Shown here one piece after another: positions 54,858 to 64,000 of a stretch of DNA of 64,000 nt (its first letter is position 1; each line of letters begins with the position of its first letter). Made by a program: the position numbers and the translations under genes. The notes beneath the pieces are model-generated. The model was not told where the DNA came from and did not search any database. It was given only the letters and a program-made list of their open reading frames with translations. The stretch comes from Primulina eburnea (taxonomy: Eukaryota > Streptophyta > Magnoliopsida > Lamiales > Gesneriaceae). Location of the stretch: the NCBI RefSeq assembly GCF_022965805.1, contig NC_133114.1, positions 2,688,761-2,752,760 on the forward strand. The letters are read 5' to 3'.

Positions 54858-55917
54858 TGTTGGATCGGTTAACTACTGGAATAAGTGTTTAGAAGGGAAG
54901 GTTGAATAAATACTTTCAATTTTGTAGCTTTCGAAAAATATAGTGTCAGTTTTGTAAACTGAAACTAGAAATCTTGTCGGTCAATGACAATCAGTTTAAC
55001 TGAGAAAACAGTTGCGGAAGTAAACTGACTGAAAGATTGAATATGTAACTGAAATAAAATGACACACAAGAGTTTATGGATGTTCGGAGATTGAATTCCT
55101 CATATTTCACCCCTTCTATCACAAAGATAGGATATTTACTAAAAGAATTTGATCAATACAAGTTTGTATCGACCCACTTCAGGTTTGGACTTAACACTGC
55201 CACAACTGAAACTCTTAGTATACACTTTTCTTACAGTTCATAAACTGATCTTAGCACAACTTGTTAGCACAACTTGAATGAATATACAACAAATGACTTG
55301 TGCTATTTAAGCTCGAAATTTAGCCTTGAATGATATTGATATTTCTGATAACTGTGAGCTTGTGAATGTTTTTGAGAAGCGTAACAACAAGATGAGTGAG
55401 AGCTTATGTATTTATTTCAACTGCTCTTCTCGCCTATTTATAGGCAACTCTTCAACGGTAACAATAAACACAATTTGATTCTTTATAGCCGTTGTTTGCC
55501 ACGTCAACCTTCTTCTGACATTTGTACACTGTAGACTCTGAAATGCGGAATTCCACTACGAGTTGCAGTCTGTTTGTATTATTTTTCAGTTGTCATTTTC
55601 AAGTGATGATGTATACATCTGAGATATCAGCTGAAAAAATACTCTACTGGAAAGCTTATAACTGATTGATTCAACTGAACAGTTTCCAACTGATCAGTCA
55701 GTTTGATTCGACTCAACTGAACAGTTTCCAACTGATCAGTTCGACGTAGAAAAGATTCAGCTGGCTTCAGTTGCTGTTGATAATGTACGCATTTATCTTT
55801 GCTATTGGCAACTATAAGTTGTATGATTTTAGTTAGTTAAGCTCATTATTCTTTGATAAGTTATTCCAATAGGTATAAACTCTTAGTTTGTCAAACCACC
55901 AAAAATAGTTTCCAACA
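54858..55917 (-). repeat. 3' LTR of the minus-strand Sirevirus-like element
   Basis: Minus strand: TGTTGGAAAC start (55917) and GATCCAACA end. TATA-like CTATAAATAG near 55433-55443, inverted CAACGGT/GCCGTTG motifs near 55453-55493, and the CTATC..GATAG hairpin near 55104-55125. Confidence 0.85.
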
Positions 55918-56084
55918 ATTTCTCCTTTTTTGGTGTTTGACAAAACTTGTAATGTATGAACTGATAAGCTGAACTAAAGATAAAAGTCTGATTTTATTAT
56001 AGAGAAAATAACTCTTCTAATGTATATTCGTAAAAGAATAAATAAATAAGAATCTTCAACAATTGAACTGAGATCGGTTGATCT

Positions 56085-58513
56085 TCATACATTCTTCTTC
56101 CCTTTTTCTTCTTCTGTTTCTCTCAAAACTTCCCATTTTTTGCCAATCACATCCACTTTTCTTGTTAAAATGCGTACATCTGCTGCAATATCTGATACTT
56201 CATTCAACATAGTTTTTTGCAGCATGTCAATCCTTTTAATGACTTTTTCTTCAAGAAAGTCAAATCTCCTGCCGACTAGTGCTTGAGTTTGAAAGTGAGA
56301 TTCAGTCGACAGCCTGTCTTTCTTGATATTATCCATCTGAAGATAGTTTTAATTTAGCTTCAGGGTATGTGCAAGCTGGGTAGATTGTATAGCAGAAATA
56401 GCATTCATCATACTGACGAGATTTGATTGAACGGTTTGGAGTTCTTCAAATAGAGCATCAGAATCTGAAATTCTGGGAGACATGGCTCCAAAAGTTTCTG
56501 GAATCTGTTCCCTTTCTGGTGAGGAAAATACAACTATCACTCTGTCAGGTGGTTCTGTTAATTGCATAGCTATTTCTGGCATACCTTCAGTTTAAGTTCT
56601 TGTGGAGGAGATGAGACAGATAGAGGAGTAAAAGAATTAGAAGGTTCTGGGATTGGTTCATTAACTGATTCTTCAGTTGGTTCAACGACTGGATCTTTAA
56701 TTGGTTGTTCAGTCGGCGGAGGAACCGGTTCTTCAGTCAGAACTGAATTCAGTTGATCCTCTTTAGTCGTGTGAATGACTGCTTGTTTTGATTGCTTTAA
56801 AACTGCTTGTTCAGTCACAACTTCTGACTCTGTCGGTTGTTCAAACAAAATTTCTGCAGCCGGTTCTTCGGAAATAACAGCTTGATCATCTGGTTTTTTA
56901 GTTACATCTTCAACTGATCTGGAAGTGTCCAGCTGAATATCTGAGGTCACTGATTTGATGACTTCATCTAGATTCACCGGAGATAAATCGGCTTCAGAAT
57001 AAGGTGGTGGATCAACATTAGAGGATAGAGGTGCTAAAGATGAGGATGAAGGAGCAACTGGGTTATAAGAAGCAGCAGCTGGTTCTTTTGAAGGTTCTTG
57101 AACTGATAGTTCAGTTGCCTTCTCTGATTCATCTTGAGAGGCAGCTGGTTGGATCAGTTCTTGACCTAATTCCCAGTCCTTGATCTTCATTTGCAATGAA
57201 ATCAGATCAGAGTCCAACTGATCATATACGGCTTTGTTATTGAAAGCAGTTGAACTAGTTGGATCATAATTTAATCGCAACTGAGTAACTATCTGCTGAA
57301 GTCTCTTCACTTTCAGTTGGTTGAAGAAATAATGCTTACGTTCCAGAGCTTGAACGATTGTAGGGGCCTTGACTACCTTCAGAACGAGATTCTCAAAGTC
57401 AACAAATCTTTTCAGAGTGGATTTCTTATGAAGTTGCTTAGAAAAAACTTCTGTTCTGAATTTTACCCATTGATCATAAGCATTGAGCTTGTCTTCTGCA
57501 AAATCATTGATCTCTTGCCAAATAAGATCAATATGTGTTTGAACAGCATTGGTTGTCCTGGGCTCTTCATGCAATTTCCCTTTGCCCTTTGGATCAGTTA
57601 AGGCATGAGAAAGACACGACCTTGAAGTGGTTGCATCTAGTTGTTCTCGAATTACTATCCCTTTTGGTCTGGCAAAGGTAAAGGAATAAAGCCAGAGATA
57701 GTGATTAAAGGAGCCTTAACTCAAGCAAGTTTCTTTTTATCACCAGATTCGGTGACCTTCCTTTTTGGTAGAATTGAGGATAGGCTGTTCAGATTCAGAT
57801 AGCTTCAATATATCAGTTGGGATTGTCCCAACAACAGTATTAGTCTTGGTCTTTAAAGTACGTGGCTTCTTCACAACTTTGGGTGAGGGAGTCTTTTCAG
57901 ATTCGGTTTCGCTGACAATCAGCTTACGCTTGATTTTTTTCTTTTTAATCTCCTTGCGAGCGTTCTTGACTGATTTGGGAGCAGCATCTGTCCCAATTTC
58001 CTTTTTCACCTTAATGAACTGCTCAGGTGACATGTCTAGTTTTTGTTTGGGTGGCTGGACAGACGTGGCATTGAATATTTTTATCTTTGATGACTTCTCA
58101 GAGTCATAAGTCATCAAACCTTTAACTTTCAGCACATGACTGAGCTGCAGCGCAAAGCCTTTGGACTGTTTGGCAGTTTGAAACATATTTCTCAATATAT
58201 TGAAGATGATGTTTCTCCAGTTCATCTTCCTTCCACTCATTATCGCAGTCATGGCTTGAAATTTTTTGAGAGTGAGGGCAGCAAATGATCCTGCCTTGGC
58301 TAAGATGCCCTTGACTACAATATCAGCCAGTAGTTGTACTTCTGGCTTCAGTTCCTTCTTAGGATCAGAAACTTTGATCTTCTGACTAGCAGCAGAAATG
58401 GTAGTTTGAATCTCCTCAATATCAGATGCCTCTACCTCAGAAAGATTGATAAGTCTTCCGGCTGGTAGATGGAAGAGATTGCAGAAAAACTCCTCCTCAA
58501 TAATCAGTAACTG
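56085..58513 (-). pseudogene. ORF3 of the minus-strand Sirevirus-like element
   Basis: Homologue of 44714-47099. Frames: 57740-58513 (helical domain VSDPKKELKPEVQLLADIVV, basic KKKKIKRK, TEKTPSP), 56570-57574 (HIDLIWQEINDF.., then acidic, Pro/Glu/Thr-rich), 56349-56582 and 56085-56336 (coiled-coil-like end MLQKTMLNEVSDIAADVRIL). It lost its N-terminal block and is fused in frame to RT by a deletion. The C-terminal 80 residues extend beyond the last conserved part in the plus-strand copy, which lost them in its LTR-side deletion. Confidence 0.75.
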
Positions 58514-60025
58514 ACCTCTGTATAGTGTCGCCTCAACTGATATTCCCCCTTGATCATTGTCTAGTTTGACAGATGAACTCATGGGTATACATGCAGCCGA
58601 GCATGTTTCCATACCAAATTTCTTGAGCAATTCCTTAATGTATTTTGTTTGACTGATGAAAGTGCCAGTTTCCAGTTGTTTTACTTGCAGACCGAGAAAA
58701 AAATGTCAATTCACCCATCATACTCATCTCGAATTTTTCCTGCATCAACTTGGAAAACTTCTTGCATAATTTGGGGTGAGTTGACCCAAAAATAATATCA
58801 TCAACATAGATTTGCAATAGTAAAATGTGATCATCTTTAGAGAATTTGAACAAAGTCTTGTCAACTGATCCCACAGTAAAGTCGTGATCAGTTAAGAATT
58901 TTGAAAGAGTTTCACACCAAGCTCTTGGAGCTTGCTTTGTTCAAATGGTAAACATGATCAGGAAATGAGTGATTGGTAAACCTGGAGGTTGTTCAACGTA
59001 GACTTCTTCTTGCAACTGACCATTCAGAAAGACACTCTTCACATCCATTTGATAGACTTTAAAGTTCTTGAAGGATGCATAAGCGAGGAATATTTTGATT
59101 GCTTCCAGTCAGACAACTGGTGCATATGTTTCATCATATTCAATTCCTTCTTCCTGCCTATACCCTTGTGCTACAAGTCTTGCCATGTTACGTTCAACTG
59201 AGCCATCTTCATTCAGTTTATTCCTGAATACCCACTTCGTACCTATAATAGATTTGCAAGCTGGTCTTGGAACTAAGTCCCAAACTTTGTTATGGGTAAA
59301 CTGATTTAGCTCTTCTTTCATTGCATTTATCCAGTTAGGATCAGCAAGAGCTTTATCAGTTTTCTTTGGTTCAAACTGTGATACAAAAGCGGAATGAATG
59401 AATAAATTAAGCATTTGATTCATTGTCCTTACCGGGTCAGATGGATTACCTATTACCAAATCTGGTGGGTGAGATTTCTTCCATCTGAGTTCACCATTTG
59501 TTGTATCAGCAATTGCTTCTGTTGGTAACTGAACAATTTCAGTTGTGGGAGACAACTGAATTGTTTCAGTTTCAGTTGATAACTGAATATTATTTGTTTG
59601 CTCTACCAACTGACTTTCAGGAATGACTTCATGTTCAACTGATTGATCCACAATTTCAAGTTCTGGTGTTTGAAGGATGTTTCGATTGATATGGTTTTCT
59701 TCTTCAGGATCATCCTCCAAACTGATATCTGTAAATCGATCAACTAGCTCAACTGGATCAGTTGGCTTATCAGTTAGTATAGTTTCATAAAAAACATGTA
59801 TAGACTCTTCAACATTTAATGTACTTTTGTTATAAACTCTATAAGCCTTGCTGACTGAAGAATATCCCAGAAGTATTCTCTCTGCAGATTTAGCATCAAA
59901 GTCTTTTAAATGATTTTTGCCATTGTCAAGAATAAAACATCTGCAGCCGAATATTTTAAAGTAAGAAACCACACTTTTTCGTCCATGCCAGATCTCATAT
60001 GGTTTTTCAAATGATTTTATTAATC
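58514..60025 (-). pseudogene. Sirevirus-like RT and integrase C-terminal part
   Basis: Minus strand: integrase C-terminal region (KPYEIWHGRKSVVSYFKIFG, RILLGYSSVSKAYRVYN), the pre-RT linker, RT start ([20 protein letters not shown]) to about 59109, a damaged RT middle, then YVDDIIFGS near 58800, a frameshift and KFGMETCSAA. It ends at the deletion joint at 58514-58516. RNase H is absent. Confidence 0.85.
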
Positions 60026-61585
60026 TGTTGGAACTTTTCAAGTTTGCAATCTTGATTTTGATGTTAACAAAACTTGTTATTGTGTTTCTAACATATTTAC
60101 TCAAGTGTGAAGTTGCAAACACAAGAAGCTAGCTGAAACTGAATTTTGAACAAACTGAATTTCTGGCGAGCTTCGGTATTTTGATGATATCTCTCAACTG
60201 GATTATCCAAATGACAATTCGCCAATTCGACTGATTAGAAAACTCAATTTGGAACAAATCATATTTCACGTCAGTTGGGCAAAATCGGATGTTATCATGG
60301 TCTAACTGATCGCTCAATTACCGAACTGATCACACGAAAACAGCAATCAGTTGTGTTTGAGCAGCTGCCGTATTTTGGTCATATCTCTCAGCTCGGTTAT
60401 CGAAACGAAGCGATTCAGTATGCGTTGGAAAGCTAAGACAAAGATATACAAATCATTCTTATAAGTCAAAGTCTGAATCGAAGCTTATGATGCTGATAAA
60501 TGACGATGAAGCTACTGGTTCTGCACAAACTGAAATCAGCTAGGCTGATTTCAGCACACCAGCTGAAACTGAACCAGCTGAAGACCAGTTGAACCAGTCC
60601 AACTGAACCAGTTGAACTGAACCAGACCAACTGAACCAGTCCGACTGAATGACCAGTTGAGTTGACCATAGTTGACCAGTTGACCAGAGTTGACCAGTCG
60701 GGAAAATGCCCAGCAAGCTGAATTTGACCGTTGCAATCTCGGAAATAGTACAGAAACTTTCCAACGGTCATATTCTTGTGTATAACGTATATATCAGTGT
60801 TGGAGCCTATAAATACAACATCTTGAAGATCAAACAAGAGCTTTGGAAGATGATTCAAAGCATGGGCAGTTAGCAAGAAAAAAATCAGCTAGTTGAGAGC
60901 ACAAGCCCTTGTGTGAGGATACATTTGAGATGTACACTGTAAAGGATAAATTCTTCACACACACAATCACTCACACATATACGAGAGAGTTGAGCTTCAA
61001 AGATTAGTTGAGTGAGTCTTGCACAAAGACGTAAAACTTGTGTATGTAGTCTTTGCATATGAGACATTAAACAATATGTTGATTGTGAGGTGCTGCCTAC
61101 AATCTTGAGTGCTAGGAGTTCAGTTTTAGGCAGTGGGTAAGTCCTAGCTGAATGGGTTTGTACAATGAGTTGTATAAATCAAAGTCTTCTAGTGAATCCT
61201 TCCCAAGGGGAAGAAGGGGTGACGTAGGAGTGTTTGAAATCTCCGAACATCCATAAACAAATTCGTGTCTATTTGTTTATTGCATTTACTTATCATTTCC
61301 ATTAGTTTTAAAGATGCATTGTTGAAGCATTTTATGTGTTCTTCAAATACCAAAATATTGCATACCAAGTGTTTGATAAAATGCTTCAACCGAAAATCTT
61401 TTTACTCATTCAACTTGCATATATCTTAAATGGTTTACAAAATATTTAATCGGTTTCTACGAAGGATTATTTCGAGTATTTTCCGCTTGGTTTGAACACC
61501 AAACTCGATTTAATTCATCGGTGTTCAATATTTCAAGAACCGAGCTATTGTAGCTCAACGATGATCCCCCCAACCGATCCTATCA
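60026..61585 (+). repeat. 5' LTR of the non-autonomous element
   Basis: TGTTGGAACT start, CCTATCA end. TATA box at 60808-60815, inverted GACCGTTG/CAACGGTCA at 60726-60770, CAACTGA-rich array at 60580-60705, hairpin plus TGACGTAGG at 61195-61255. Confidence 0.95.
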
Positions 61586-62121
61586 AGTGGTATCAGAGCG
61601 GGTTGTTCTTGAAAGAACATTGAAACTGATTTTGATGTTTAAAATTTGAAATTTCAGATTTTTTACACATATATATGCAAAACTGAATTTTCGCGCAGCT
61701 TGTAGCGACCATGGGAAAAATGGCATATCTCCTTGCTCGAGTGTCCAAATGACGAACCGCTTTTTGCGTTGTAAACTAGACTCGTAGAGGTTTACAGCGG
61801 TATAAAATTTGCAGCCTAATTATGCACGAGAAAATACAGTTTATTTGTTGAAGACAGAGCATATGTGCTGCAGCAAAAAATGAGCCATGGAGAAAATTGG
61901 TTAGTTATCCCTCCTTTTTTACATTTTTCAAAATTTCAAAAATATAGGGTGAGAACTCATTATAGCTTTAATGAGTAGATTATTTTTAGATATTGAGGGG
62001 GAGAAAATTTTGTTTAAAATGTTTTGAAATATAACTTTTTGATTCACACAAAAAGGGGGAGAAATATGTTAGTTGAGTTGAGTGTTTATCCAAGTTTTGT
62101 GATCATCAAAAAGGGGAAGAT
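61586..62121 (+). other. 536-bp internal region with primer site and three purine tracts
   Basis: Begins AGTGGTATCAGAGCGGG. Contains no frame with similarity to retroelement proteins. Near its end lie three purine tracts: gagggggagaaaa (about 61996), aaaaagggggagaaa (about 62050) and aaaaaggggaaga (about 62107), the last adjoining the 3' LTR. Repeated AGGGGGAG-type tracts are described for Sireviruses. Confidence 0.8.
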
Positions 62122-63681
62122 TGTTGGAACTTTTCAAGTTTGCAATCTTGATTTTGATGTTAACAAAACTTGTTATTGTGTTTCTAACATATTTACTCAA
62201 GTGTGAAGTTGCAAACACAAGAAGCTAGCTGAAACTGAATTTTGAACAAACTGAATTTCTGGCGAGCTTCGGTATTTTGATGATATCTCTCAACTGGATT
62301 ATCCAAATGACAATTCGCCAATGGACTGATTAGAAAACTCAATTTGGAACAAATTGTATTTCACGTCAGTTGGGCAAAATCGGATGTTATCATGGTCTAA
62401 CTGATCGCTCAATTACCGAACTGATCACACGAAAACAGCAATCAGTTGTGTTTGAGCAGCTGCCGTATTTTGGTCATATCTCTCAGCTCGGTTATCGAAA
62501 CGAAGCGATTCAGTATGCGTTGGAAAGCTAAGACAAATATCTACAAATCATTCTTATAAGTCAAAGTCTGAATCGAAGCTTATGATGCTGATAAATGACG
62601 ATGAAGCTACTAGTTCTGCACAAACTGAAATCAGCTAGGCTGATTTCAGCACACCAGCTGAAACTGAACCAGCTGAAGACCAGTTGAACCAGTCCAACTG
62701 AACCAGTTGAACTGAACCAGACCAACTGAACCAGTCCGACTGAATGACCAGTTGAGTTGACCAGAGTTGACCAGTTGACCAGAGTTGACCAGTCGGGAAA
62801 ATGCCCAGCAAGCTGAATTTGACCGTTGCAATCTCGGAAATAGTACAGAAACTTTCCAACGGTCATATTCTTGTGTATAACGTATATATCAGTGTTGGAG
62901 CCTATAAATACAACATCTTGAAGATCAAACAAGAGCTTTGGAAGATGATTCAAAGCATGGGCAGTTAGCAAGAAAAAAATCAGCTAGTTGAGAGCACAAG
63001 CCCTTGTGTGAGGATACATTTGAGATGTACATTGTAAAGGATAAATTCTTCACACACACAATCACTCACACATATACGAGAGAGTTGAGCTTCAAAGATT
63101 AGTTGAGTGAGTCTTGCACAAAGACGTAAAACTTGTGTATGTAGTCTTTGCATATGAGACATTAAACAATATGTTGATTGAGATGTGCTGCCTACAATCT
63201 TGAGTGCTAGGAGTTCAGTTTTAGGTAGTGGGTAAGTCCTAGCTGAATGGGTTTGTACAATGAGTTGTATAAATCAAAGTCTTCTAGTGAATCCTTCCCA
63301 AGGGGAAGAAGGGGTGACGTAGGAGTGTTTGAAATCTCCGAACATCCATAAACAAATTCGTGTCTATTTGTTTATTGCATTTACTTATCATTTCCATTAG
63401 TTTTAAAGATGCATTGTTGAAGCATTTTATGTGTTCTTCAAATACCAAAATATTGCATACCAAGTGTTTGATAAAATGCTTCAACCGAAAATCTTTTTAC
63501 TCATTCAACTTGCATATATCTTAAATGGTTTACAAAATATTTAATCGGTTTCTACGAAGGATTATTTCGAGTATTTTCCGCTTGGTTTGAACACCAAACT
63601 CGATTTAATTCATCGGTGTTCAATATTTCAAGAACCGAGCTATTGTAGCTCAACGATGATCCCCCCCAACCGATCCTATCA
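62122..63681 (+). repeat. 3' LTR of the non-autonomous element
   Basis: Same length as the 5' LTR. Differences include ttcgactg to tggactg near 62322, cat to gtt-type changes near 62353, and one extra C in the run at 63661. TATA box at 62903-62910 and hairpin block at 63290-63350. Confidence 0.95.
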
Positions 63682-64000
63682 TAATCACTGATCTGTTCTG
63701 AGTATAACATGCAGTGTTTACTGCTTCTGCCCAAAACCTTTGAGAAATACCAGAATCAGTAAGCATTGTTCTAGCAGCTTCTTTTAGGGTCTGGTTTCTT
63801 CTTTCAGCTACACCATTTTGCTGAGGAGTTCTTGCTGCTGAGAGCTCATGCTTAATTCCAGTATTTTCTAAAAATTTTGAAAGAGTTTGATTGATAAATT
63901 CAGTCTCTCGATCAGACCTTATTCGATCAATCCCAACTGATTTTTCATTTGATAATCTTTTGAAAAGCTTGATCAGTTGTGCAGCAGTTTAGTCTTTAGA
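63682..64000 (-). pseudogene. Sirevirus-like integrase core fragment
   Basis: Minus strand: IRSDRETEFINQTLSKFLEN (second catalytic Asp), then ARTPQQNGVAERRNQTL (catalytic Glu) and RFWAEAVNTACYTQNRS, where the non-autonomous element is inserted. It continues left of the insert at 60025. A TAG occurs near the window end. Confidence 0.85.

Larger units (their letters stand above)
60026..63681 (+). mobile_element. Non-autonomous LTR element, TSD TAATC
   Basis: 3656 bp: LTR 60026-61585, internal 61586-62121 (536 bp), LTR 62122-63681. Both LTRs are exactly 1560 bp with only a dozen or so differences, so insertion was recent. Flanks are TAATC at 60021-60025 and 63682-63686. A primer site (TGGTATCAGAGCGGG) starts at 61588. 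The internal region has no gag or pol. It interrupts the integrase of the surrounding element at QNRSVI. It is larger than classical TRIMs and has too short an interior for a typical LARD. A solo LTR of the family lies at 12843-14472. Confidence 0.95.
54858..64000 (-). mobile_element. Minus-strand Sirevirus-like element, open at window end
   Basis: 3' LTR 54858-55917 (1060 bp), a PPT next to it (about 55918-55932), ORF3 (56085-58513), a deletion joint, RT and part of integrase (58514-60025), then a nested LTR element (60026-63681), and integrase again (63682-64000). The remaining pol, gag and 5' LTR lie beyond the window. It is related to but not the same as the element at 37765: its LTRs are diverged and its hairpin block reads TGAAATATG instead of TGACGTAGG. 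Confidence 0.88.

Overview
The window is plant nuclear DNA, from a eudicot. It holds two L-type lectin receptor kinase (LecRK) genes on the minus strand and a relic of a third. Around and inside them lie nested LTR retrotransposons, a 17 kb Mutator-like element (MULE) and small MITEs. Evidence for a plant includes initiator-Met tRNA primer sites (TGGTATCAGAGC), Copia gag-pol domains, a plant mobile domain (PMD) gene and legume-lectin/kinase fusions. The extra ORF of the Sirevirus-like elements resembles proteins I recall from Lamiales such as Gesneriaceae; that placement is recollection, not proof.

Layout. 1-994: end of a Sirevirus-like Copia (PPT plus 3' LTR). 995-3119: Gypsy-like LTR remnant. 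3120-16998: an old plus-strand Copia, split by a minus-strand Copia (4562-15818, TSD TTTGA) whose own right LTR is split by a solo LTR (12843-14472, TSD CACTA). 16999-19721: solo Gypsy-type LTR (TSD ATATA). 19757-21799: LecRK1. 21831-26588: very young Copia (identical 155-bp LTRs, TSD GTAAG) 31 bp upstream of the LecRK1 ATG. 26589-30245: AT-rich intergenic DNA with MITEs. 30408-32372: LecRK2, whose C-terminal tail lies beyond a stop codon. 33115-50307: a MULE with a perfect 9-bp TSD, carrying a decayed PMD gene, a plant-transposon-protein gene and a decayed transposase, and itself broken by a Sirevirus-like Copia (37765-47496). 50530-50595: LecRK3 relic. 50596-54109: two LTRs in opposite orientation. 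54645-64000: a short plus-strand LTR fragment, then a minus-strand Sirevirus-like element that runs off the window and carries a young non-autonomous LTR element (60026-63681, TSD TAATC) inside its integrase.

The only genes likely to serve the plant are LecRK1 and LecRK2, predicted plasma-membrane receptors with an extracellular legume-lectin domain and an apparently active cytoplasmic Ser/Thr kinase. Their kinase halves are nearly identical in DNA while the lectin halves have diverged, suggesting gene conversion. LecRK1 now sits directly behind a retrotransposon LTR with a TATA box in the same direction.

Most notable for follow-up: the Sirevirus-like elements carry a third ORF behind a candidate splice acceptor and, in one copy, an intact antisense ORF with its own TATA box. 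Their LTRs and those of the non-autonomous family share a promoter block (inverted AACGG motifs plus TATA) and a hairpin whose stem differs between families but stays paired.
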